64,000 nucleotides of DNA, taken from the NCBI GenBank assembly GCA_036345935.2, contig JADWOT020001874.1:22240-86239 (forward strand). The letters are read 5' to 3'. Position 1 is the stretch's first letter, and every line of letters begins with the position of its first letter. Made by a program: the position numbers and the translations under genes. The stretch is from Taenia hydatigena (Eukaryota > Platyhelminthes > Cestoda > Cyclophyllidea > Taeniidae). Below, in pieces: positions 35,481 to 46,739 of this stretch. Under the pieces are notes generated by a model that was not told the DNA's origin, did no database searches, and saw nothing but the letters and a program-made list of their open reading frames with translations.

Positions 35481-35964
35481 ATCATAATAGGCATGAGACA
35501 CATCGTCGAGTGCTTGGCGCGTAGTGTCTTTACAAATGAGCTCTGCGTTATTGCTTCTTTCCACCCTGCCATTGCTTTCATTTTTCTGTTGGCAGGCATG
35601 AAATTACTCCTTTCTTTTAGCATGGAAAGCTCTTTTATTATTGTTGGAATGATTAACGATTCAATTGTGCTCCTCTCTTTATTTTTCATACGCCATATTA
35701 TCTGCCTAGGCTTAACGCTTTGCAAGATTTTGCTTAAACAGTGCCTTAAGTAATTGGGAGGAGGGTGATTGAAAGGTGGCGGTTCGCTACTCCTTTTATT
35801 CGTTTGACCACGTCTCCCTTGTAATACTTTTTGTTGATCCCATTCATTCCCGCGATTTTCTCGTAACTGCTAGTGTTTTCTTTAAAACCGTTAAAAGCGA
35901 TCGCTTGACGAAGTGGAGTCTTTATTGCCGTTCACATGACTCCGATATCGCTTTGCCGACGTAA
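35481..35964. other. Link between R1 and homeobox copy C
   Basis: A plus-strand frame (35424-35753) is open for 109 codons and very hydrophobic near its end, but it has no counterpart in R1 copies 1 and 3 and no motif. I treat it as chance. Confidence 0.35.
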
Positions 35965-37856
35965 ATTTGAGTTGCACGGCGATTAGTTGCCATCCACTAT
36001 GAGTCACTCGTGTCTAACAATTTGTTTCAACGCAATTAAGACTCTCGAGTCTTGTTGGTCTAATCCGTAAACGTAGATTTCATCGACTCTCATAGCCTAT
36101 GAATACGGCGCAGAATTGTGTAGTCACAAGCTCATCATGTTTAACTTTACAGTGATAAGGCCTGTGGACCCTCTGGACTTTAAACAGCTCCAACATCTGG
36201 CAACGCTGCAAGACAAGGGAATTGTTTATCAAATTACCTTATCACTCTTTTATGCCTCCCTGTTTGCATACCTTTTACCACAAGCTTTTGTCCTTTTGCT
36301 ACCGCATTCCGTCCATCGATCATCATGAGTTGAAGCTGGACTCATTTGTTGTCCCTTGCAGCTGTACTTTTCGGCAGCCACAGTGGGATACCTGACGCGC
36401 CTACAGTAGAAGAATCTCCACACTCAATTTTTATTTGCACATCGGTCAGGGTTGGCAATGAAAAGCTTTCGTACAAAGCTTCTCTTCGGTGTCATTGCTA
36501 TTTCCGACCATCGCGAAGCCGTCTAATCGACCACGCATTCACACCCAGTCAAGTCAGCCAGTAGGGTTGGGGTCAGAAAGGACCCAATTACATACTCAAA
36601 GCTGCACACTCGATCATGAATAAGCTATTGACTTAAATAAATGTGGAAATAACATTTAGCTACATACAGATGCACATGTTCTTATTCCAGACATTTTGTT
36701 TTTACAGGTGCGCTAAATACGGAATTCCCAGTTGTATCCGAAGGGGGGACAAACTTTAAGGCCTGTGCTACAACAGTTATCCTACATCGATTTCTCTTTA
36801 CTTCCAAAGCAAGCTGGAAGCTCAGACTAACCTCAATCTGCTAATACATTGCCGATCTTTCCGACGAAAAACCCACTCCTATTCGACACTTCATCAAATT
36901 TACATCAGCAACTGCTACAACCACAGGTGCAGCCAACGTCCTCGTCGCCAAGCACGTGCCAACAACTTCCGGCAAACGTCTTCTCAAATCCAAATTACCT
37001 TCTTCTCTAGCAATTTGCTGCCACCGTATCCATGCATGGTTCAACAAACTTCACTACAACACCAACTGCAGAACAACCTCAGGTACGCCAGACAGTATTA
37101 GAGACACAAAAACAAGGCAGACGTAGGATTCTTTTCACCCCGTACCAAATTGGTGAGATACTAAAGTACTTTCACGAGAAAAACTATCTCAAAATGAATA
37201 GCTGCAAGGAACTGGCGCGTCGCATTAACCTGTCGGGACCCAGGTTAGTCGAGAATCAAGTTGTTAAATTAATTGTTTAAAGACAGTTATTAGTGTGCAG
37301 CGATTAAGTGGTCTAAACTCGTCATACTTTTGACTTTCCCGATAGGTTAAGACATAGTCCTAGAATAAACGCTACATTACAAAGAAAGCCGGTGGGGAAA
37401 TTTCTGGCAATGAGGCGTCTGCAACAGCCAAAGATTCGTGTCCCATCAACCGACTCCTGGGACAGCTGCCTCAATGAAGACTCTAATACTACTGAGAGGA
37501 AAGGGCGTTGATATACTATCAAGGCACAAGCAGCAACCTAGAGTGATGTCGGAGCTGCCCGAAAACTAGCTTGCCGCTAAAACAGACAAAACAAGATCGA
37601 ATTGTCTGCTTATACAACCAAGAGGAAGACAAACTGGCCTCAGCGCAACAAATGTCGCATAGTTTTAATATTTGACCTCCATTTACTGCCTATTTCAAAG
37701 TGCCGTTCAAATCAAACATGCATGATGTTAAACGACTCACATTAGTTATGGCACCTCCGATGTTGGCCCGGCATCGTGGATGAGTATCAAATGAGACGAA
37801 ACAATAAAAGTAAGATCTGATTCGATTAGCCTAGGCAAATGTGCTTTTAGCAACTG
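35965..37856 (+). pseudogene. Decayed NK-type homeobox gene, copy C
   Basis: This copy has the best preserved homeodomain exon. Exon 1 starts at the ATG 36137 (MFNFTVIRPVDPLDFKQLQH) and breaks by a frameshift near 36300. The exon 2 acceptor TTTTGTTTTTACAG is near 36708. The homeodomain start at about 37110-37245 is fully open: QGRRRILFTPYQIGEILKYF, then KNYLKMNSCKELARRINLSG, ending at a strong donor CCCAG/GTTAGT at homeodomain position 44/45. After a roughly 100-nt intron the acceptor CCCGATAG ends at 37345. Helix 3 reads VKT-stop-S-stop-NKRYITKK, i.e. WF-Q codons hit by point changes, then ISGNEASAT. A C-terminal exon relic (tail with RHKQQP) lies near 37520-37640. The upstream linker has several stops. 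The 3' flank to 37856 matches copy E. Confidence 0.82.
37110..37250 (+). other. Intact N-terminal part (helices 1-2) of the NK-like homeodomain in copy C
   Basis: Open without stops from RRRILF to ELARRINLSGP. Homeodomain landmarks are the basic arm RRR, LF-x-x-x-QI in helix 1, F-x-x-x-N-YL, and ELARRINL in helix 2. Residue L16 is kept, while the usual LE of helix 1 is IL, so the sequence is divergent even before decay. Confidence 0.75.
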
Positions 37857-37879
37857 TGCTAGCCTCTGAGGTCAATCGA

Positions 37880-39130
37880 TAGACAAACGAGTCAGCTTTG
37901 AGTAAGTGCAAGGCATGGATGCTGGATAGATTTATGTGGTGGAATTTATTTCCAGTGGTTCCTATGCCTTTGTCTATGAGGTGTCTACTCAAGAAGATGC
38001 GACGAGACCGCGACGACCATGGCCTGTTCATTGAAGAGGTTTTGCTTGCCAAACGGCTCTGATGTTAGGCGTGCTCTTTGAGAGCACCACATTCTAGCGA
38101 GACGCGCCAGACAGGAGGAGCAATCGCCATTTCTACTCACTCCAATTAAAAGCCTTCGAATTTGTCTGGCTTAGACCTTTGTGCTGTGCAAAGGAAGCGG
38201 ATTCGAGCTGCGGAATCTCGTCTCAAGTGTTGGTGACCACAGTGGAATTGACGCGCGATTTTATGGCTGTGAGTTCATTTGTGGTCTAGAGCACCTTCGC
38301 ACCATTTGCATCGTCCACTTAGACATCAAGCCCAACGTGCTTATTGCTGATGTAGAGCACATTTTATTTGCACTCTTCGGTCGCTCATGCTACGTGTCCT
38401 GATTGTCGGGGCCTCCCAATAAGACAGACTTCACTGGAGCACTATTCTTCGTGGCACCCAAGATCAAGGCTGAGTTAGCCATCACGACGAGAGCAGAGCT
38501 TAGGCATACCAATGCGCGCGATTGGCTACGCACACGCAGGTTCATGGCAGGCCGTTCGCCAAACTTGTGCAATCCTCTACGCAAATTCTTCGAAGCTTGT
38601 CTCACTCACGATCACAAGGAGCGCCTGAACTTTGATGGTGTGAAGCGACTTTAGTTCTTTAAAGATGTTAACTGGAAGAAAGTGGTGGCTTTTAATTTGG
38701 AACCACCTAACCATCCCTTCGATTAGAGTCTTCGCGGATAAGAAGAGGTTTAGCTTCGACCTCTTTGATGGTGCAGCGCTGTTATCTGAGCTCTACCTGG
38801 CACAAGTTTGAAGCGTGCCATGATCCTAATCGGCACCATTGGCTCCGTTGTGATCATTAGTCCTCCGATGTGACTCATTATGGACATCGCAGCACAAATG
38901 CCGCACCCTTCTGGATCGAAAGCTTCGTGGCATTGTCGAGAAATGGTGATTACACCTCCGCTCGAGTGATTAGCACGAGCATGTGATTCTCTCGGAGAGC
39001 ATAGAGCTTTGCATAATCTATCACAAGCAGAAGCTCTTTAGTGTTTATGTCTGTATCGTAGTGAACTTGCCACCTCACTTTAGTAAATTAAACTTCTCAA
39101 GTCTGTTATTTTTCGGCACTGTAGCCTCAT
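37880..39130 (+). pseudogene. Broken AGC-group (GRK-like) protein kinase
   Basis: Kinase landmarks can be read in order across several frames. There is a glycine-loop remnant SSGSYAFVYEVSTQED near 37950, then ARFYGCEFICGLEHLRTICI, VHLDIKPNVLIA (catalytic loop HxDxKPxN, with Leu for Arg and one Asn lost), LFGRSC in place of DFG, VAPKIKAE in place of APE, CLTHDHKERLNFDGVKRL, then a stop, FFKDVNWKKV and LEPP. The ARFY...GLEH pair and the FFKDVNW end resemble AGC kinases, by eye closest to the GRK subfamily. The missing DFG aspartate, the stop after VKRL and multiple frameshifts rule out activity. No introns are evident within the catalytic region, which would fit a processed copy. The tail (38870-39110) recurs inverted at 19970-20260. 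It lies directly after homeobox copy C and before R2, so it probably inserted into the block. Confidence 0.65.
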
Positions 39131-39139
39131 TCTTGCGCC

Positions 39140-41284
39140 TCTGAAGGGGTCTCAGAAGCCTGTTTACTGCTGAGGAGTTTTATGTGAACCGACCAAATCA
39201 TATCCACCTTTCTATTGGTTCATTTTATGTGAACCGACTCCTCGACAGTACGCAAAGTTTGCCTGGACCAGAGTGATTGAGGTGAGTTGCTTGACGTCAG
39301 GCATAACCGATGCGAACGTTAATAAAGTTTGCTGTGTGTTGAGTAGCAATCACGTCAGTGTCTAGTTCCTTGTCCACAGATTAGCCTTCATAATTGGTAT
39401 TGGTCGACAGATTGACGATTTGTCAAACGAGGACCTCAGGGAGGATTGGGTGAGAATTTGAATCTGTGGCAGTATTAATTCTTCCTTCCTTTAGTTTTAC
39501 TTTTGTGACGCCTTTGTTCGTAGTGCTATGCTTACTAAAATGCATTTTAGTATGCAAGCATAGATAGGGAGATTATTAAATCTGCACATCACAAACATAT
39601 CTGTGAATGACAGCAGTGAGGAGGTAATGAGATAATGATCACAAAGTAGTTAAAACCATCAAATTCTGTCCACATACACACAAGGCGAATTTTCATTCAC
39701 CAATTTTAGCGTACACTGGTACATACAAAGGGACTGCTTTATGAAATCCATTTCATTGCCTGAGTGAGAATTTCATGTGTAGACCTAAGATCAGCATTTG
39801 ATTGAGTGTCAACAGAGTTCATCAGAGTTGTTACCGGGTCAACATTGATAGCTGATTAGGCGATCGTCGTGGGCAATGCTGTAAGGCTGTCCAATTTCTA
39901 GATTTGAGGCGACCATCACTAACACAAACTCCATCTCAGCGATTGACACTCAAAAAGCACGAATGCGTTAGCATTAACGTTACCTTGTTATTGCGTTGTG
40001 TATGGCAATAAGGATGGCCTCATGTGTCGGGTCCCTCAGTCCACCTCCCTAACTAGTTGTCGCCAAAATTATGAAAGGGATTAGGAGGAAAGGGATACAG
40101 CTTAAGAGCGATTGTTGCGTACTCTGAAGTACTATTTGATTCATATTCTTATCATTCGATGTATGTTAGATTTCATGCAAATTGGGCGGGCTTTGAATTG
40201 ACGTGTCTTCTTTTTGATCACACAGCTAATCCTCTAACATTTTGAAGTCGTCACACATGGAGGGACACGCGCTGCACTCCATGTTCAACAAGTTATGAAG
40301 GTAATTTCTCATGCATATCATCAATAAACCCGACTCCGAATTCACCGATCAGGTGGGTTTACGTGAATTCTATTTTTGTTGAGTCAGAGGTGCTGTATTT
40401 GTTGCTGTGATTCGCATTTGACTGTCCGATGTGCCATGAACTTGAACTTGTTCGATTCTGCATGTTACAGGATGGCGGAGCCGCAAACACATGCACATGG
40501 TAATGTCACGGCTATTTTCGCCAAGGCAAGGGCTAACCAGATTGACAAATGTTACAAGTGAATTTGGAAGTGCTTCGCCAGAGCTATGACGGAAGTCTTT
40601 GGAGAGTGTGATATAAGAGCTACCACAATGTCAGCTAAAGGTGGCATTCGTGCCATCAGCAGGACAGTGATTTGGGGCAGTCCTTGCAGGAAGCATGCAA
40701 GTGTGTTGACTTTCTTTGATTTATTTGCATTATCACTGACGATTAATAAGTGCTTTCGCTCACGAAGGTCAGCGTGTAACATCAAGGTGCAGCATTACCA
40801 GTCCTTTATTCCAAATCGGCTCTCCGCGATTGCGTCAAAGAGCTGGTATGAAGGATGCTATTAGCCCTCATTCAAAGGCAGCATCTGTCCATCTCGTCTC
40901 ACAAAACATTATAGGCATGAGCAGTGCTTTTAAGCAGGTATCAATCCAAGTAGAGTGCTTCTATCGCAGGGCAGTAAATTTACTCGATGTGCCCTCCGGT
41001 TCGTTATATGGAGGAAATGCGGTGAAGATGAGTGAAATAAATGAAAGATTTCTGCGCCTTAGGTAATGCTACCATCACTGTGTAAGATATGACTGTGCAG
41101 CGGATCCTAGTAATTAGAAATGCTACCTAGGTACGCGGAGTGGCTGAAACAACCTTTTTTATGCTGCAATGCGAATTCACGTGGTCTGGTTCATCCATAA
41201 CCCATCCAATCACGCCATATTAACAAAGACTTAAACAAATAATTTTACCGCTGTGACGTTGCAGCAAATGCAAAATCATGCTTT
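39140..41284. other. Non-coding stretch between the kinase relic and R2
   Basis: Short frames at 40376-41066 have no motif and no bounded exon. This part is absent from the equivalent position of the 61-64 kb block. Confidence 0.4.
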
Positions 41285-42300
41285 GATGTGTTCGCAATCG
41301 GTAATGCAAAGCAGTGTAGTTAGACCTAAGGACAATTTGCTAGCCACCAAGTAAGCAAATGCCAAGGATTAAAAGGGACGTTGACTAGAAAGCCAGGGCT
41401 TGGTGCAGTTTATTGAGCTTGTCAAAATTAAGCACTGCAGCCATTACTGTATAATGGAATATTATCTTGCATGTATGAAATGGAGAAAAAGGTGGAGCAG
41501 GTAGCCCCGTTTCCTTATAAGTTGGTGAAGTTGCCTTGAGGCGGACTAAGTAACGAATATTCTTAATGAAGGGAAAGATATTTCCTTATTGCCGTTATGC
41601 AGTGGATTAAGGCGGTGCTCCTTTGAGTGCAAGGCAAAGCACATGTAGGGAGGTCTGTCAGAAGTGCATCCAATTTGACCCCCAGTACGTGTGCCATCCT
41701 TCCCAAGAAGGGCACGTGTAGTCAGTCTCGCGGTACCCTTAAGTAGGGCAAACTAAAGCAAGTAAGCGCTGAGGTCTGCTTTGTGCAACAGGCTCTCTTG
41801 CGGTTATTAGTCCTTTGTTTGTGCTTATCGCGTTCGTTTCAATCAAGCTTTTAGAATACTCGTTCCGTAATTACTACCCGTAGCCGTCTATTAATGGGTG
41901 GGATCGCCGACGTGGTCGGGCAGTGATCAGAAGGATGCACTTGCACGCCTGTGCGTTTACTTCGACCTTGCAGAAGAATAGATCGTGGCAAAGGGCTAAT
42001 TAAGAGGATACTTACTATAATGAAGTGTTGTCGTCGCTCATGCATGTAAGATGTCGACCTGTATGGTCATTCACCGCCAAAACAATTCATTCTAGCAACT
42101 TTCAACTTCAAGCATAGCTTCTTACGGGAATATCTCGAAATGGCATCAGCTTATTCATTTATTTTGAAAAATTAAGGCGCAAAAAATGGCTATCATCAAA
42201 ACACGCTGTGAGGACCGCAGAACATTAACATCACAGCCACTAAACGAAAGACAAAAAGGTCAGCCTGAAGATCCTTCGTAGAGGAAGCCAATAACTCGCT
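41285..42300 (+). repeat. Repeat R2, copy 1 (3' flank of homeobox copy D)
   Basis: Aligns with 62671-63690 over about 1 kb: GCAAAGCAG, CCACCAAGTAAGCAAAT, TTGTCAAAATTAAGC, GCTTATCGC, AATTACTACCC, GTTTACTTCGAC, GCAGAAGAATA and CCGCAGAACATTA. In both places it ends at the C-terminal end of a minus-strand homeobox copy, so it is that gene's 3' flank. It holds no recognised coding sequence. Confidence 0.75.
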
Positions 42301-42303
42301 TTT

Positions 42304-42840
42304 TTAGTTCTGCTTATTTTTTGATATCCTCGCCTTCACCATCCTGCTTTTGATCTGTTTTAGCACCAAGCTGGTTTTCAGCGACTCAGCTAGTGCGATA
42401 AATTGCTGCTTGTGCCTCAACATCACATCACCACCGATTTGGAACGGGGTAAAGAGAACCCTGCGTTTGCCTAGTCCCTGTGCCTCGGATAATGTCAGGC
42501 GTACCTGAGGGTGTTCTGCGGTTGGCAGTGTAAAGAAGTTTGAATCAGGCATAGACATGCTGGCAGCAAGCTGCTGGAGAAGATGATTTGGAATTGAGAA
42601 AACGCTTGCTGGAAGTTGTTGATACGCGCTTTGCGTCAGAAATGGTTGCTGCACCTGTGGTTGTAGCAGCTCTTGACGTGGCTTTGACGGCGTGTCAAAT
42701 AGGAGTGGGTTCGGCTTTGGGAAGGTGGGTAACAAAGTCGCCTGAGCTTCTACCCTGCTTTGGAGGTGAAGATAGTTCCATGCAAGATGTCTTTTGCAGT
42801 ACAGACTTCGTAATGCTAGCCGATAGTTATTCGAAAACAC
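42304..42840 (-). pseudogene. Homeobox-derived ORF, copy D, homeodomain deleted
   Basis: A single frame is open for 178 codons on the minus strand. It reads LPTFPKPNPLLFDTPSK, then QELLQPQVQQPF, MSMPDSNFFTLPTAEHPQVR, and the homeodomain start GKRRVLFTPFQIGG. It then jumps directly to DVMLRHKQQFIALAESLKTS and ends KARISKNKQN. Compared with copies B, C and F, an internal deletion has removed helix 2, helix 3, the intron and the Ser-rich segment, while joining the flanking coding parts in frame. No DNA-binding helix remains. The lack of stops over 178 codons contrasts with all other copies and could mean a younger copy or a selected truncated product. It forms the minus-strand partner of copy C. 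Confidence 0.65.
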
Positions 42841-42849
42841 TAGAACTGC

Positions 42850-44790
42850 TTAAGTTTTTCAGTAGAATCTTGGTAAAATAAAATCGTAACGTAATATCTA
42901 CCCTTCCCCTGAATCGCCCGCCAATATTGCAGAGACGATTGGTCAGCAGGCGAGTAAAGGGGTGACAGATCAACTAGCACTCGATCCAGGTGCAACCCAG
43001 GTGGATTCGCACCTCTGCGAGGTTTTCTGCTTTCTCAAGTTTATTCGTGCAATTGAAATGCAGCATTACTCACGTGAGTAAACCTTATATCAATATGTCT
43101 TTCTATTTCACTAACCTAACTTTTGTTTGTTGGTATTTAGAGTTGGATGAGAAGACGAGGCCGCGAACATCGTGCAATTTGGAAAACCAATATTTAATAT
43201 AAATTGCAAATAAAACATTCAAAGTCATTTTTGTATTACCAGAAGAAGCGCAATACTTAGAAGGGCGACTGACTTGGTCAAATGCGTTCTCAGTTAAGAG
43301 AGCACAGATTGTAAAAATTTGGAGAAATGGAAAAAGGAATTTGTGGAATGGTCGCTTGCATATTTGATGTATGGTCCATCGAAGCAAGCTTTTCAGAAGT
43401 GGAGAACTCTGCAACTAGAGGCAAGCCATTCCAGGAATTTCGAAGCAGAAACTGCCCATTAAACCAAAGTCACGCTCTGATCATCCCATCATTAAGGCAG
43501 TCCTATCTGATGTTAGATGTCTGGATACCACCGAGACAGCCGCGGGTACCACGTGTGTAGTTATTTTTCAATTGCATTTGAGGTGATATGATTCGTGGCA
43601 AGAAAATTAATAATTCAAATGCAATTAATGCCCCAGGTATAAATGAATGTAAATTCCAGATCCTTCTTGATGTCAAGGGCTGCTTATAAGAATTTCGAAG
43701 TTGTAGCCAGTGGTCCTTCTGTCGCTCAGGCAGAATTAATGCACAGCGTTGTGAGCGCTGGACAAACAAATCCACTTTTGTTAGGTTGTGCTTGATGTCG
43801 CCTTCGGTCTGATATATTAATGGCAAGTTTTATGCAGTGCTCAATGCTCTTTTGCTAAGACGCTCGATTTTAAAACTACATTTAGGTCAAAGTATGCATA
43901 AATACCATTCCAATGACACATTAGTTCAGTCACTCGGTCATGCGATTTAATGGCAGCGTGACTGAAATTGCAAGAGGTTTGACTGAGTCATCGTCTTCTT
44001 CTTGGTTCATCAACGCTACATCACCGTTTTTCATACAGCTGAATCGAGAATCGTACACTGTGAATTGTTTCGTGGCTTAAAAAATTGAAAGTATTAACGT
44101 GTCATCAAATGGCCGGTCTTATTTTTGCTTTGAGTTTATGTTTAGTGCACATTCTAAAACTTTTACCAAGCCAGATGTCAAAATGACTACCAGAAGGTCA
44201 TTCACGTCGAACCAAGTCAGGAAGCAATTTATTTGGAGCCTGAACATGCGGCAAGCACCACTCGAGGACGCTTGTCTAAGGTTCCTCCCGTGTTCCGCGT
44301 GGCATGATTTGATGGGAAATGCACAATGACTGCCAGCGTAGGCGCCAGGAAACAAACTATGCGACTGTCGTTCTTCAAGAGACGACAAACGGTCTTCGCA
44401 TCCGTAGGTGTGATGAAATATTCTGGCTCTCACCATTCGTAAATATTTTGTATACACTGTTAGTGCATAGACAGTAGAATGGCCGCACTGACTAAATGTG
44501 AATGAAACCACAACTAGACATCGAATTATAACCACGCTTCTTAAGCGCAATTTGCTCCCTCCATCTTTTCTTTCAAGGTACAAACACGTCTTCTCCTGCA
44601 GTACTTAAGCAACAGCAGGAATCACTATTCACTTGCTTCAATTCCACATTAAAAAGATTCAAGCAAGCCTTTAATTAAGGGAGATCTCGCATACATTCGT
44701 CACAACTCTATCTTCTACAGAGAAAACTTCATTTTATTTGGCAAATCCCCTCCACAGAATAGTTATTTAAATGCTTGCTTAAATCCTTAG
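42850..44790. other. Non-coding stretch with unassigned opposed frames
   Basis: A 154-codon minus-strand frame (44119-44583) and a 103-codon one (43103-43414) are open but have no motif or splice support. Confidence 0.35.
43570..43626. repeat. 12-bp perfect inverted repeat
   Basis: AATTGCATTTGA at 43570-43581 pairs with TCAAATGCAATT at 43615-43626, separated by 33 nt. Confidence 0.7.
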
Positions 44791-44936
44791 ACAAATGATG
44801 ACAAAAGCGGCAATGAATGACTGCTACAGAAGTCGATACTATGCAACAGTTACTTAGGTGATCGCTTAAATCTTTGGAAGAGCGATGACAAAAGCGACAG
44901 TGAATGACTGCTACAGAAGTCGATACTATGCAACGG
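44780..44936 (+). repeat. Recent tandem duplication, 87-bp period
   Basis: GATGACAAAAGCG at 44797 recurs at 44884. The following 39 bases (to ACTATGCAAC) are identical apart from two or three positions, while the left part (GCTTAAATCCTT versus GCTTAAATCTTT) is more diverged. Confidence 0.85.
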
Positions 44937-44983
44937 AATACAAGATTAAGATTGATATCATTTTAAGAGCCTATTTTTAGGGC

Positions 44984-45271
44984 TTAGCTGCCTTTATTCG
45001 CATCATGCGATGGGCTGCTCGATGTCAGTGATGGTCCTGGCACTGTAAGGTACCACGGTAGATGAATAACCTCACTGCCGGGGCAAGAAATGCTACGATT
45101 TGATCGTAGTTTTGCAAAATTCGCATTCTTAACTAGGAACATTAAAACTTTGTCGTCCAGACAATCCCTGTGCAATAAGAAGTGGAGAAGCTTAGTCAAC
45201 CAAGTGCTTATACTTCGCGATGACATCGATGGCATTGCTTTAATGGCTGCATGGTTGATCTGACCGATCAT
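44984..45271 (-). CDS. Coding-like ORF, unknown, possibly a relic
   Basis: The minus-strand frame starts MIGQINHAAIKAMPSMSSRS, continues TWLTKLLHFLLHRDCLDDKV and LMFLVKNANFAKLRS, and may end at a GAG/GTTATT donor or run to TAG. Composition looks protein-like. It lies 150 nt downstream of another coding-like ORF on the same strand (45423-45647) and 1.5 kb from the decayed region at 46740-47570. It may be part of the same dead gene. No family recognised. Confidence 0.28.
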   Translation of the reverse strand: MIGQINHAAIKAMPSMSSRSISTWLTKLLHFLLHRDCLDDKVLMFLVKNANFAKLRSNRSISCPGSEVIHLPWYLTVPGPSLTSSSPSHDANKGS

Positions 45272-45422
45272 GTAGATGCAGGACTAACTAATTACTGGTC
45301 GCGAAAAGTTTAATATGAGAATAGGAACTTTTAGCAGTTTCACAAAGAACATACTGAAAATGATAAAAAGGCAACTTATTTATTCTCCGAAGCTTTGTTA
45401 AGTGTGATTATTGAGTGCGCGG

Positions 45423-45647
45423 CTAGTTGACAATGCCACGTCTTTCCACATTTGTGCGGCTTTTCCAAATTAGAAATAGGTTATCTGTGATAGGACATTC
45501 CTGAAGTGGCACTCTTACAATTGACATCGCGTTGGTGAGCAACTCTGTGAGCTGCTGATGACTGACATACGTCAGACTCAAGTCGTCATCCCTCACTTGA
45601 CCGTCCACTTTGATGAGTGAGATGCAGCTATATGATAAGCGCTGCAT
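45423..45647 (-). CDS. Coding-like ORF, unknown, possibly a relic
   Basis: The minus-strand frame reads MQRLSYSCISLIKVDGQVRD, then LSLTYVSHQQLTELLTNAMS and ECPITDNLFLIWKSR, ending in TAG. Amino-acid use (regular hydrophobics, acidic and basic residues, few rare residues) looks coding. No domain was recognised. Same strand and neighbourhood as 44984-45271 and 46740-47570. Confidence 0.3.
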   Translation of the reverse strand: MQRLSYSCISLIKVDGQVRDDDLSLTYVSHQQLTELLTNAMSIVRVPLQECPITDNLFLIWKSRTNVERRGIVN

Positions 45648-45649
45648 GT

Positions 45650-46739
45650 GGTAAACTCAGCACCAATGCGTAAATTATGTACGACGTCACTTTTCCTGGA
45701 GGTTTTTTATCGAGGGACCTATTTCACCCCCATGCCACGAACACAACATTGCTTAACTTCTGAACTAGCTTCCTCCAGGCACAGTGCTTAAGACCGCTTT
45801 TAGCGCCGGAACCAACACAACCTCCGCTAATGGATCACAAAACGTTGACGGTCATTCCAGCCTACATTTTTAAGCACTTTAGTCGCAGTCTAGCTTGACA
45901 TCTAGCAACGAGTTGATAGCTACTTCAACGTTGTTCAAAGACAGCCGTTATGAATGAGACACCTCTCGTCTCATGTTAATGATAGTTACTGGTGTTAGGA
46001 AAAATGTAAAAATTAGTCTACTAATCTGCACCAAACACTTGATGGCAGGCTTTCGTTTTACAAGAATGATAAGTTTTGCAGCTTAAAAATGCAACGAAGC
46101 AAGTTTTCTTACGAGCATATATCTTCCATTTGCCAGTAAAATGTGCTTTAACTTTCCCAACCTGGTTAATTTTGGCATCCCCTGTCCAGATAGATATCAG
46201 GGTATTACCCAGTTAGGGAATCAAATAAAAGCTCATGCCTTTTACAACCCTAGGTAAGTTCAGCAATGCTCCAGGAATGAAATAACAATGACTGTGCGAC
46301 CCAGATTTGTTCCTTGATGAGTCCAAACTGTAAATGCTGAGTCGATTTTCCGCCCTAGGATACTAGGAGAGTAAAAGCGAGAAAAGGAGAAGCAGTGAGA
46401 CAAAGAATGAATTTAAGTTCTGTGGAGCATTGGTAAAAACGAAAGGAATCGCAGGTGGCGATAAGTGCAATGAGAAGGAATGCAAATTTGGGGAGTTAAA
46501 GTGATAAAGTGAGGAAGTTCTGGAGCAGACGCAAAGACCAATGGGTGGGAAGAGACGCCTGCCCGTAAACCATACTGAGAGATTGACTGCAAATGCAAAA
46601 ACATGGTTGCTGATTTGTACTAGAGTAAAATACGATGTGCCATACGCATCTGATGAAACACTCACTCTCCACACAGATCGAAGTCCTGGTTGACCGATGG
46701 TCTTATCCCACTTAATACTTCGCACCGACTTCTACAGCT
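45650..46739. other. Non-coding stretch, nothing firm
   Basis: A 120-codon minus-strand frame at 46363-46725 is Ser/Leu/Phe-rich and lies over a purine-rich plus strand, so it is probably compositional. Confidence 0.35.

Noticed and set aside
35424..35753. 109-codon hydrophobic plus-strand ORF as a membrane protein
   Set aside because: It lies in or next to repeat R1, is not conserved in the other R1 copies, and the opposite strand is equally open.
42304..42840. Copy D as an intact homeobox transcription factor
   Set aside because: The homeodomain is truncated after the first part of helix 1; no WFxNxR helix is encoded.
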